A stretch of 64,000 bases of DNA from Morchella semilibera (taxonomy: Eukaryota > Ascomycota > Pezizomycetes > Pezizales > Morchellaceae): NCBI GenBank assembly GCA_009192285.1, contig CM018610.1:470780-534779 (forward strand). Reading direction: 5' to 3'. The notes beneath the pieces were generated by a model. The model saw nothing but the letters and a program-made list of their open reading frames with translations. It was not told the DNA's origin and made no database searches. Shown in pieces: positions 48,101 to 60,330 of the stretch (positions are counted from its first letter, which is position 1; every line of letters begins with the position of its first letter). A program made the translations under genes and the position numbers.

Positions 48101-48651
48101 AGGCTTTTTAATTTTTCTTCGCTTCCGACGCTTCCCCGAGAGTCGGAACCTGTGCTAACTCCGGTCCTAATGTAGGCTACAAGTTCTACAGACATGGAGA
48201 CGTGAGTGGTCCGATATTTGAAGTTGTGCAAGAGTTTGTTGCTGACGGCGCAGGTAATAGGGATGAGAGGATCCAACAGACCCTGCGAACTAGTTTCCCG
48301 GATTCCTCCATAATAACAATTGCCCATAGGCTTCGTATGTTAGCCCCTATTGAGATTCTAGTCCGATGCAGTTGCTGATCTTTTTCTAAAAAAAAAATAG
48401 GCACAGTGATGGCGTTTGACAGGATTATTGTCCTGGACAACCTAGGTAAAGGCGGGGAGGTAGTGGAGTAAGTGCTGTGCCTCTTTATGCAGGAATCCTT
48501 TTTCTGATGTGCGCGTAGGTGCGATACCCCATTCAATTTACTACAACGCCCTACCAGTGTTCTATACGACCTGGCTCGCAAAAGTGGAGAGTTTGAAGAG
48601 CTTCTAGAGCTGGCCACCAAAGACAAAACCCTGCACAGGAACGGGGAATAG
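42105..48651 (+). CDS. ABC transporter, ABCC/MRP subfamily (long form with TMD0)
   Basis: An intron-dense full transporter, order TMD0-TMD1-NBD1-TMD2-NBD2. TMD0: IYGVAIVAPLLFLLLQRF near 42200 and later helices. TMD1: LASHGWIEGLIRKGF at 43020 and GSIRIIKFFGMERVFLKRI near 44020. NBD1: Walker A GPVGSGKSS (about 44761), signature LSGGQ (45153) and Walker B LLLDDVLSALD. TMD2: FFDTTPVGRILERLSNDL near 46220 and SGVVTIRAYDCQRRF. NBD2: Walker A GRTGAGKSS (47537), IIPQDPIMFSGT, signature LSQGQ (47967), LVILDE and IITIAHR. Relatives export glutathione conjugates or bile acids, often into the vacuole; substrate here is unknown. The start is uncertain: the ATG at 42105 (MNPSSE, before a GTAAGT donor) is one choice, 42019 another. 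A TAA at 46770-46772 requires an intron or is a defect; one donor reads GC. Confidence 0.85.
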
Positions 48652-48982
48652 TTGGAAGGCTATCTTTCGGCTGTCGGTTGCGTTTTGTACTTTACTTAGA
48701 TAGGCTAAATTCCAATTTTTCTGGGGTGCGTTTTGTATTCTACAAATCAAATTATTATTTCTAGAATTACGGAGATCCTGGCCGTTTCTTGGGGATCATC
48801 GCTATCCCGTGTTGGGGGTTGGGTGGATAGCTTCCCGCAGCCGAAACAACCCCGCCCCACTGAGAGACCCTCCTTATACGTCACGGAAACACTATTTGTG
48901 CTGCTCATCTCCCCTCCCCAACTTTTTCTCTATCTACCCATCCAGTAGAAATTCTAGAATCCTATCAATCTCATATCCCAAA

Positions 48983-50520
<1,538 letters not shown>

Positions 50521-51850
50521 AAATCGAGACTATCGATCAGACTTGAAAATCTTCTGTAGCTTCACCGTATTTCATTTTTTACTAGGTCTAGGATGTAAAA
50601 CCACAGCGGAGTAACAACATACAATTCTTTGTTTTCTTTTTCTATTCCTTTATTTCCTTCTTCACTTGCCAGGCTGATTTCACGATTCCACAAGCATGAA
50701 AGCGGCACAGTAGTCATGGTACTCTAAGTGTGGATGCACAGATAAAAGGATTAAAGATCTGGTCGTGGTTGCGCGGCGGCGTGCACCGATTCTCGTGCAT
50801 TGGTATCAGATCCAGCAATCAACGATCTACATGGTAACGACAGGGTTGTCTGATTCTTGCCCAATGAACTGTTAGCCGCTAAGACTCCGCTTATTAGAGT
50901 TGCGGGATGATTTATCGAGTGCATGGTTTGTCCCCTACTCCAGAGAAAATATGGTATCCTATGATGTAGGAATTCCAAGCTGGCGGGAAAAAGGGTTGAA
51001 AAGTCGTAGAAGGCCCTGCTGGGACTGAATTTTGCGCCAAGTAACACAAATTCCAGACTTAAGATGTTTCAGACGGTCCGGGAAAGGAACAAGCCTTCTT
51101 TATTGTGAAACCAGGGACGGATCCAACCGCCCGATGAGAGATGGCGAGTTGTGGAGGCTGAATCAAATACCAGCACAGCATAATAACGTCGTGGAGCAAT
51201 AAGAGTTTCGCAGTAGCAACTTCCTCGTTCTCCCTTACCTCCCCTGCCCGTTTTGCTGCTTGCTATTCTAAAGTGTGATGGGTGTTGATGGTGCCAGTGG
51301 GAAGTTTATGCTCATTCTAAAACCTTCTAACAATCCAGGGTCCCTAGAGAGTGGGGTGAAGTAAAGCCGTGCATGATGCACTAAAATCTATGTATTTGTA
51401 TGCCGTGGTGTCCGGATAATTCATTCCCGGTCTGGTTTGGTTCTCTCGAAATCTCCACCTCCACATTCTCGATTCGAGTCCCAAAGTTGACACCTGGTCA
51501 CTCTGTTAATAATAATAATACATGGATCAGTCATACGCCGGTACGCTAGATTTAAAGTCGCTGCTACCGCGGCGGCTTTCTGTCTTGTTGTAATTTGTAT
51601 GGCCTGACGCCCGCCGCCTCCTTTACCTTACCAAGGGTTGTTTCTGGATCCAAGGGTGTGTCGTGCTATTAATTGTTTTGGACCCCCCCCCCCGCGCATT
51701 ACCATAGTACTACAATTCGAATACTTAAGTTTATGCTTGTAGCCTTTGAGTGCTAAACCAACCTCTTGCCTGGTCTGTACTTATATCCACTGAGAATTCA
51801 GTATTACAACCTCCCAGTACAATTAATATAAGCCACGATCCTGGAACATC
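50521..51850. other. intergenic region SFA1 / GDPD gene
   Basis: No supported gene; the minus frame 50751-51047 has no recognisable domain. A C run at about 51686-51694 and a short AAT repeat near 51508 are the only simple features. Confidence 0.5.
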
Positions 51851-53287
51851 ATGAGCCACCCAGACGAGCGGCCGTTATTGAGCTCAAAGAGGTCCCCTGG
51901 TGAGCCATCTTGATATCCGATCCAGCTATTCACCGACCAGACTTGCTGCCTACATGTATTCATCAGTCACTCAATTGCTTACGATGTAGGGACCCTTGAT
52001 ATTTCGGTGATAGATTCAGAAGGGCACAAGCTTCCACAAGCTATAGCGCACCGTGGGTGAGTTTAGTGTGGTTTTATTGAGGGGCGGAAATGAACCTTAA
52101 ATAATTTAGAGGCGCAGTTTGTTAATTAAACTTTAGCTTTCGAGCACAGTTTCCAGAGAATACGATATTGGCTTTTGAAGGCGCTGTTAAAGCTGGAGCT
52201 CATGCAATTGAGACAGGTGCTAAGAAATAAACCCCTAGCTGTTACTGTTCTCGAAGCTAAATAGACTGATGGATTAAATAGACCTTCACCTATCACGAGA
52301 CGGAGTTGTCATGATCTCACACGTACGTCTTATTCTAATCAAATCTACCAAAAGTATAGTTACCAATTAAACATTCAGGATGCCACTCTAAAAAGGGTAT
52401 TCGGAGAAGAGGGGAGAGTTATCGATTGCGACTATTCGTACTTGAAGACGCTGAGGACAATAGAAGCACCGCATGTTCCGATGGCATCACTGAGGGAAGT
52501 GCTGGAATTGCTGTGTCAGCCTGCGCTCAAAAAAATGTGGTTACTGTTGGACATCAAAATCGACAACAATGCAGAGGATATTATTAGATTAACTGCGGAG
52601 ACTTTAAAGGAGGTGGGGGGTGGCGTGGAGTTTTGGGGTAGTAGAGTTGTTCTCGGGTGTTGGACATTGAATTTCATCCCACTATGTGAACAGCATTTGC
52701 CTGGATTTCCAATCACTGTGAGTGCCTAGTAGAAGCCTTGAAATACCCTGGTTTCCTCACATTGACCGTATTTTAGCACATTGGGTACTCAATACCATAT
52801 GCGAGAGAGTTTCTAAAAATTCCAAACGTCTCTTTCAACTTGATGTACGCAATTCTTGACGGCCCCAAGGGCGAGAAATTCCTCAAAGACGCTCGTGCTG
52901 CTGGCAGGGAAGTCTACACATGGACAGTAAACGATGAGCAGGTTATGAAATGGACAATCGTCCATGAAATTGATGGTAAACAATCCTTCGTGTATATTTA
53001 AGCATAGCTAATGGGAAATAATAGGAGTTTGTACCGATGACCCAGTTAAATTTCTTAAGTATTTTCTCAATATTCCCACTATGTTATTGATAGCTTCTGA
53101 CTATTTTTACATTTTCAGTGTTTGCAGAAAATATATAAACGGCGAAGTGTCATTAGAACCGTGGAACTATAGAATGACTTTTATTTTGATTTATTATCAA
53201 ATATGGGCATACATATTTTCATATCTGCTCCGGTGTCGCTATGGGTTTACACTAAAGACTAAGGAGAGGGCGCACTTAGCTCCCTAA
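51851..53287 (+). CDS. glycerophosphodiester phosphodiesterase with C-terminal membrane segment
   Basis: GDPD TIM-barrel enzyme. The catalytic block is complete: AIAHRGFRAQFPENTILAF, GAHAIETDLHLSRDGVVMI with SHD, providing His, Glu, Asp and His of the active site. Later motifs are LLLDIKIDN, WTVNDEQVMKWTI and DGVCTDDPVKF. After the barrel comes KYINGEVSLEPWNYRMTFIL and a hydrophobic stretch (IYYQIWAYIFSYLL), so the enzyme is probably tail-anchored. This layout resembles yeast Pgc1, a phosphatidylglycerol phospholipase C on lipid droplets and mitochondria, but that assignment is inference. Several short introns; the first exon is short (MSHPDERPLLSSKRSPG). The start ATG at 51851 is the first in frame. 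Confidence 0.9.
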
Positions 53288-53850
53288 AACACTACAAGGT
53301 TACTGTTTTGTGGTAGCGCAGGGTAATCATGTAAATATATTTTTCTCTTATTTTCTTTTTCTTTTTTTCGCTTTGTATGATTATATTGATGTATGGGTTC
53401 GGGTGATGCCTAGAATGTATTTGTCACTAGACGTTAGTAGAGTACATACTTACATGCATGTCTGGGGCAGGCACGGAGGAACGTTTCTCCTATGTCATTT
53501 TTCTTTGTGTTCTTCATGACTGTCGAGTGAACTGAGACTGTATCAGATATCATCAATGTCAGCCTGTAGAAATGCTATTTGGATGAATCGAGTCTTTAGA
53601 TCAAAAATAGTAAAAAGCGTTGGATCACCGCTCCATCAAGCTCACTTCCGAGACTAGGGCCGGGCGGTCTACATACATGTAGTCATGGCTCGGGAGCTAA
53701 ATCTAACATCGATCGGTCGCTTGCCTGCTGCCACACCCCGCATAACAACGAGCAAAGCAAAAATTAATTTTCGGTCTGTGCAAACTTACGTCAATCTCAT
53801 CAAGCTGCGGAGATTCTGGTTCTGTCTTAAAAGCTAGCCTAAAGACACAA
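53288..53850. other. intergenic region GDPD / translin
   Basis: About 560 bp without a gene. T-rich 3' sequence, then one TACATGTA at 53673, then the translin leader. Confidence 0.45.
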
Positions 53851-55078
53851 ATGTCGGAGACATTCGCGAGTGTTGATCCGGAGATTTTTGCGAAGGTGCA
53901 GGAGCAGATTGAGAAGGACAGCGAGATCAAAGAGGTAGGCTTCATTTGTGCCTTAATTGGCGCCCAGAGCTGAATTCTTTTGGGAGGGATATAGAAAATA
54001 AAGGAGGCACTCAGAAACCTGGACAAAGAAGGTTGGCTACGAGCCCTTTCGAAGTGAAGCCGCTTACAATTGTGAACAAATAATCTAGCCCGCAAGATCA
54101 ACTCAACACTCTCCCGAATTCATATTGTTCCTGCCGGGCAAGGTATCGTACCCCTACTATACTTCTACTCTATAGAGATATTGTTCGGCCGCTCACCAAC
54201 TACCGAATTATCTAGTTCTCAAACTTACCGACAGCGTTGAGGATGCCTTCAAGCAAGTTTCAGTTGAGATTGGGCGCCTGATCGAGATTGTGAAGGATTA
54301 TCCTTATTACAAGTATAATGGACTCTGGACTAGGGATCTACAGAATACTGTATGTCTGGGGGTGGATAGTTTCAGAATATCTATTAGGAGTGCTGATTAC
54401 GGTCGTGATTTAAGGCATTCTTAGTGCTGCTTCACGGATGGCTCAAGAGGAGCTACGGAGCTGCTGAGTCGGAGAACAGCCTTCTCAGCATTGACGAAGT
54501 TGGGGTTGTCCTCGGAGGTTGGTTTTGTGCCTTATAATAAGAGCAGGTTTGTGGACGAGTGCTGATCAGTGAATCGATAATAGTGCCGGTGAACTTGAAG
54601 ACGGAAGACAGGTTTCACCTAACGATTGAGGAGTATCTTCATGCAGTGGTCTCTCTTGTTGATGAGTTGGTAATATTCTCAAATGGGCCCCCACTTGTTA
54701 ATAACTGACAAAAAGAAATGAAACCTAGACCCGCTTGACCACCAACGCCGTCACCCAGCATGATTTTCTTCGTCCGTTGATGATTAACCGCTTTGTTAAG
54801 GATATCCACTCTTCGTTCCAGGTTCTGAACCTGAAGAACGATAGCTTGAGAAGAAGAAGCGACAGTTTGAAGTATAGCGTAAGCTATCCTTTTGCCAGAA
54901 AGGGGCGGAGTTTATGTTACTAATGATTGTTTGGGAGGTGCAGGTTAAGAAGGTTGAAGATGTCAGTTATGACTTGATGCTGAGAGGTTTGGTGCCAGAT
55001 GCTGCAACCGGAAATGCCAAGGCGTCTGAAGATGTAAAAGATGCCCCTGAGGTAATTCTTGAGGGAAAGAAGGAGTAG
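53851..55078 (+). CDS. translin
   Basis: RNA/DNA-binding helical protein which in other eukaryotes forms an octamer, alone or with TRAX (the C3PO nuclease). Exons encode MSETFASVDPEIFAKVQEQI, then EALRNLDKE, STLSRIHIVPA, FKQVSVEIGRLIEIVKDYPY with YKYNGLWTRDLQNT, LVLLHGWLKSYG, EEYLHAVVSLVDEL, LTTNAVTQHDFLRPLMINRF with VKDIHSSFQVLNLKND, and VSYDLMLRGLVP. These helices in this order are diagnostic of translin rather than TRAX. Six or more short introns. The C-terminus ends in an acidic/basic extension to TAG at 55076-55078. Filamentous fungi commonly keep translin even where RNAi genes vary; its local role is unknown. Confidence 0.9.
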
Positions 55079-55542
55079 GCAGATAATATCGGCAATGGGG
55101 GGGGAAAGGAGAATTTGTTTTGCATTACCCAGTATTTTTTTACAAAATTGCGGGACACCTTATTCAATTCATGAGGGTCAATAGGTCAAGGCAAACAGGT
55201 GCGCCTAAAGAAGGGAAACTGATTGTCAGGATTTCATAAGCGCACAAACGCATTATACGTAATGAATGCCCTAATTGTTGATATTGGAACGCAGTACGAA
55301 ATGTTTCTTGGCTGTTTCCAGGGGCAGCTTTCATTGTGACACCAACAGCTCGGGCACATCAAACCGCGGTGAGACTAGCCCGAATGGGACCCCAGACCTC
55401 CTATGTTAACAGGAATCGTGGCCCCTGCTCGCACCCCCGAGTACTAACATACAATATCCAAAGAACAGCCAAAACTCGTCAACCACGACGAGGTCCCCTG
55501 CACCAATATCTAATTGCTCCCCGAGAATATATTACACCTAAC
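55079..55542. other. intergenic region translin / YKE4
   Basis: About 460 bp. The YKE4 frame is open upstream of the chosen ATG from about 55336, so a longer N-terminus is possible, but the signal-peptide start at 55543 is preferred. Confidence 0.45.
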
Positions 55543-57050
55543 ATGCGTTTTCCAACGTTTACGATATGTCCGCGCAATGCGGTTGGCCTGTTGCTGCTCT
55601 GTGCGTTGGTGGTCTCAGCCGCAGCGTCAAGCTCAGCGGAGAAAATTAAGGCGACAAGTGAGTTGACGATTGCGGAGATTGATGAGAGGCTACAGGTAGT
55701 TTTTAGCCCATATGTATTATCTTCATTCTGAAAGAACTGCTTATGACGATGTACCGTAGGAATGCCCAATCGTCCAACAATTAAACAATGAACGCCGTAT
55801 CAATGCGCCAGAAACCTCAAGCATTATGAGCAAAGCATTCTCGGTTCTGTTCCCCGCCGGACCGGCTGTGAACAGCCTTTTGGCCACAGCCTATATCTCT
55901 GGGCCCCCAAGTATGTAGCTAAGTTATTATCAATCACCTGATAACCCAAATGCATAGCGTGTGACCTACGCACTAACAGTGCACACACAGACTTCTTACT
56001 TGCTCTATGCCCCACCGATATTGACCCCTCGTCCCTCTCAGTGATGGTCGCCTTTGCAGTCGGCGGCCTCCTCGGCGACACGCTTTTGCACCTTATTCCC
56101 CAGACCTTTATGGGCGAGCCTCATGATGATAATGTCCATTTTGTGATGCTAGACCCTAAGAGAAACGCTCTTTTGGGATTGTTCATTTTTATTGGCTTCG
56201 TGACCTTTGTTGCCATGGATAAGACTATGAGGATCTTCGGTGCAGGGCACGACCACTCCCACGGACATTCGCATTGTGCTATCGAGGAAGTGGAAGACTC
56301 TGCAGTTGCAAGTGGTGTCGACGCCAAAGGAATTAGTGATTTGAAGAAGCGTGGCAGAAAAGACTCAGCAGCCAAAGGCCAAGAACAAGTTGCCAAGAAG
56401 GAAGCAAGTAATTCGATCAGGCTTTCGTCCTATCTCAACCTGATGTTTGTCACCTATCCTTTTCAATCAATTATAGTCCTTGACTAACCCGCATCCCGAT
56501 AGTGCTGATGTAATTACAACCCTTCACCCGATTAAACTTAGTATTAACAAACCCTAACCCTAACCAGTTTTCGCACAACATCACCGACGGTCTTGCTATG
56601 TCGGCAGCTTTCCACACTGGTGGCGTCCGTATTGGCGCAACTACTTGTGTCGCGGTATTTTTTCATGAGATCCCCCACGAAGTTGGTGATTTTGCCCTCC
56701 TCGTACAGAGCGGCTTTACCAAATGGCAAGCCATGGGTGCTCAGTTCTTTACGGCTGTCGGTGCCTTCTTGGGCACATTTATCGGAATTGGGATCCAGTG
56801 GTACTCTGCATCCGGTGGTGAAAATGTGGTGATCAAAGCCGGAGAGGGGATCATGGGTACTGGGTTGAGCGGGGGTGATTTGGTGCTGCCTTTCACCGCC
56901 GGGACATTCCTCTATGTGGGCTTTAGTGTGATCCCGGAGCTGTTGGAGGTGGGTCCGAATAAGGCTGAGGAGGCAAGAAAAAGTTTGACTCAGGCTGTCG
57001 CAATGGCAGCTGGGTTTGGAATAATGTTTGCGATTTCGTGGATGGAGTAG
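55543..57050 (+). CDS. YKE4: ZIP-family zinc transporter YKE4 / SLC39A7-like (ER)
   Basis: Moves zinc between the ER lumen and cytosol. Exons 55543-55695, 55760-55910, 55991-56444, 56503-56509 (7 nt) and 56568-57050 total 1248 nt, giving 415 residues. The protein starts with a signal peptide (AVGLLLLCALVVSAAAS), then VMVAFAVGGLLGDTLLHLIP, a His-rich cytosolic loop (HDHSHGHSH), a charged linker, then the metal-binding helices IADFSHNITDGLAMSAAF and FFHEIPHEVGDFALL typical of the LIV-1/KE4 subfamily. It ends VAMAAGFGIMFAISWME. The 7-nt exon is required to make the conserved ADF segment. The 3' end faces ERV41 240 bp away. Confidence 0.94.
56503..56509 (+). other. 7-nt microexon of YKE4
   Basis: TGCTGAT lies between acceptor CCCGATAG (ending 56502) and donor GTAATT (from 56510). 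With overhang AT from 56443-56444 it gives Ile-Ala-Asp, joining YLNL to FSHNITDG exactly as the ZIP family requires. Flanking introns are both 58 nt with CTAAC branch sites. Confidence 0.85.
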
Positions 57051-57290
57051 AAGTAGTTTAGAGGATTAGCGCTAGGAGCAACAAGTAGTGGAAGGTATCT
57101 GGAATAGCTACATAAACCATGGTAGAGGAAAGAAATTGACTTTAATGCTTTAATACCATCATATCTTGGATACCAACCGCACAAAAACTCCATAATATAA
57201 TGTTTAGGATAAAAAGAAAAAGAAGAAAAATGCAGAACCGGATGGATATAAAACAATTGAGAGACTTTTCCTCTACTAGTCCAACTCTCT

Positions 57291-58472
57291 CTACTCGTCA
57301 CCTTTAACCCTCCCGTTTAGCATACCCTCGGTATCCCGCTTCTTCCGTCTAAACACGCTTACTGCCATTCCTAGTAGTTTGTAGATCCAGCCTCCACTTA
57401 CTAATACCCCGCCGATAATATTCACAAGCCTAAAGCTTACAATTAGTCTAACATCCCAAAATTCTATGAGTATAACATCATAGATCACTTGCCTGACAAT
57501 AAATTGAACTACGGGTGTCCTTGAATCTGTCACTGTTAAACTAATCGGCTCAATATCGTACTTAAAAAAGATCCCCGGTACATTATGCGCTGGAACTGCG
57601 CGTGATTGTTCAGTAACTGCATATTGATTTGTCGCCACCTTCCTCCCGGTTGTGTAGCTCTCGTAAATGGTCGGTACAACAGACAGGTAGTACTGAAACT
57701 TGTAAAAGTGATCTTCCGTTGTTGCGACGACACCATCAAGGGGATTGATAAGCTTTGGGTAGTACTCGCCAAACGAAAGCTCGTTAACAACATGCGAAAA
57801 GTTGAACGAGTCATGTTCGATGTGTTGGCCCGCGTCCCAGTATCCGTGTCCCTTCGCAGTAATGTGAAAGTCACCCTGAACACGATTTACGTCCATGCTG
57901 CCGTATATTCTGCAGCTGGTCCGGTCTCCCCCCTTGGGCCACCTTGTTTTTTCCAAATTTTGACTTCCTTGCCTTCTTCAGGACATCGTAAACATGCTCC
58001 TCCCTTCGCCCAATCTGGACCAGCCGATGAGCGCTTGTATCATCAAATCCAGTTGCGTCTTTTTGAAGGAGATCGCCTGCCAAGATACGGTCGGCAGCGG
58101 CATCCTGTACATTGATGTGGAGAGCGTCGCAGGGCATCGCGACGGTAATGTCGAGATTTATTTGCATCTCATGCCCGATACTTTTTTCGACAAGAAAGTG
58201 CTGTTCTTCGATGCCATCGAAATAGGAACCCATCTCGTGCCATGCTAGCCATAAACATGTAGTAATTAGGAGCAGTGTAACGATTCCTCCGCGGGAGGAG
58301 CGTGTAGTGTATGATGCGCGGGTTTTAGCTATGGAGGGACATAGTTAGCGTTCAGCCCTATTCTCAGGAACCAGGGCAAGCTTGCTGGCCCAGGAGACTC
58401 ACGGAAAGCGTCAAAGGTGCGTACACTCCCAGCGAGGCCACCACTCTTGTCGCCAAAGAATTCTTCGTTCAT
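57291..58472 (-). CDS. ERV41: ERV41 / ERGIC2, COPII vesicle protein, with an apparent one-base insertion
   Basis: Cargo-receptor subunit cycling between ER and Golgi with Erv46. Exons 58472-58403, 58328-57493 and 57429-57291 on the minus strand. N-terminal MNEEFFGDKSGG and VRTFDAFPKTRASYTT are followed by a transmembrane helix (GGIVTLLLITTCLWLAW), the lumenal domain (CRIYGSMDVNRVQGDFHIT, FSHVVNELSFGEYYP), and a C-terminal helix (LVNIIGGVLVSGGW). The frame breaks at a run of six T on the plus strand (57947-57952): the exons sum to 1045 nt, one base over 348 codons, and five bases there restore KFGKTRWPKGGDR. A base-calling error is the simplest cause. The last intron (57430-57492) uses a GC donor. 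Confidence 0.92.
57430..57492 (-). other. 63-nt GC-AG intron in ERV41, open in frame
   Basis: On the minus strand it begins GCAAGT, has GACTAAT near the 3' end and ends TTTAG. It is 21 codons long without a stop, so an ORF caller reads through it. Removing it joins QFIVR to LVNIIGG, the family's conserved junction. Confidence 0.8.
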
Positions 58473-60330
58473 CGTTGCATTGGACGGTGTATAGTTTTAG
58501 AGGTTTGGGTGAGAGATGACAGCTAGGGTGTGTGTTTTGAAGAGGCCAGGTTGCTCTACTGAGTTTAGGCAACACGAACCGCTGGTATGTTCACGGCGGT
58601 TGCCGTAGGCTGTCCCTTACTGAACTGCCGGTATTAGCAACTGCTACTATTTATAAATGAAATTATATGAACATACAGTTATTACCAGATTATCCCGCTC
58701 CTCAAAGCTATAATTTGGACGAGTATTATATGTAGCTATCAGATTAACATTGAAATAATGTTTGTCTTTGTTTTGACCCGGTTTCTATATAAGTATATTT
58801 TAGGGCTTAGGTTTTTACTGTCATATGCATACATAGATGTTACCCGGCATTGATCACTTTAAATTTCTTCCTCCCCCAACTATTTCGCTCATCACTACAT
58901 CAAAATTCATCTCAGTTAGCTCACTTCGATTGGTAGAGATATCAATTCCACATCAATTCAAATGATGTTAATAAAACTAAGGTCAGTTCCATTCAACTAC
59001 TCTCCTATCATTGATTTTCCCTTCAACCCGCGAGGATTAAACACCGTTTTCATGCACCACTCTCAGACCCTCGGGTCGGTGATGATAACCAGAACTCAAA
59101 GATCAAAATAATTATGAGCACAGCCCAATTACCTCCCTTAAACAATAACAATGCATCCTATCTTTGGTCTGTTTCTAACAGTGAGCGTTTGCAGATAATA
59201 TGTATTTTATGTGGCACGACCGGCGCTTGATCGGGCTACGGGTCCTACAAGACCCATTCACTAAAGATCGTCAGCCTTCGATTTAGGGACTACTGTAGTT
59301 GCTATAAGAGCTAGCAGTTGTTTATTAATAAAATTGATGAAGAGAAAGATTTTCTGGTCCATGATTGCATTTTGTTCCATTGGTCACTATAAGAAATCAA
59401 TGGGTCCCAAGCAGTCCTTTTGGGTAATCAAGCAGTCCTTTCGGTAATCAAGCAGTCCTTTTGGGGCCTCAACCCGTTTCTGTGTGTCAATGGGCAAATG
59501 AGAAGGAAGCAACTCACTCTTTAAAGGCCATCATTTTACTCTACCGTAGTATGATGGTGGTAGATGGGTTATTGTTTTGGAATTGCGTGCATCTACTGTT
59601 TTTTTGATATATACATAACTACCTAATCTTTGCGTTGGATCACTATGGGCTGTTCACAAACTGTAGGCCCGATATAAAAGGCTACATCAAATTTTCACAC
59701 CTTTAAATAGAAGAACCACCCCAGTAGATTCTCGATATAGGGTATTCGATACAGTGATATGCCCATTATAAGGGTACAATTTGCCGGTCCGCAAGTGTCG
59801 TTTTGTTAGCATCCCCTCACCTCGTATAAAGTTCAATTCACCTTAGAGAGGAGAGCCTCAAGCCAATACCCTAAACCACACTTCTTTCAAGCTAAAGGTC
59901 TGTTTCTGCCAGGGAGAACCTACCCTCTATCGTGAGTTGAGCTATATATATTTCTACCCTGACCTTATCCTTATAGCAAGAGTGTACTGTGGTAAATATT
60001 ACAAGGGATCTCTCTCTACATCTCTTGCTGATGGGATTCATATGCTAAGAATTTCGCTCCTCTTGTAGCTGAGCTATGTTTGAAAATCGAATTTGGGTCT
60101 TAAAAATCTATAGGGTAGTGACTGAGCCCAAATAGTTGAAACGAGGATATACCTACGATCTTGAAAAGCGTTAAACTTTATTCTCAAGCTCATGTTCTTG
60201 GCGGCGTTAATTCACTGTATTTAGTCAATCAGTCATTTAGCAATCTAGAAGACCTAAAGCTAGTGCCCATAAATCATGACTAGTACAAATTAATCCGATG
60301 TTCGCTCTCTTACACCATTTTACACCATTT
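58473..60330. other. 1.86-kb spacer ERV41 / gamma-tubulin
   Basis: No supported gene and no long open frame. A short tandem repeat lies at about 59409-59467. The rest is AT-rich unique sequence holding the ERV41 promoter and the gamma-tubulin 3' end. Confidence 0.5.
59409..59467. repeat. three tandem copies of a ~20-bp unit
   Basis: AAGCAGTCCTTT(T/C) occurs three times at about 20-bp spacing, the units joined by GGGTAATC or GGTAATC. Non-coding. Confidence 0.7.
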
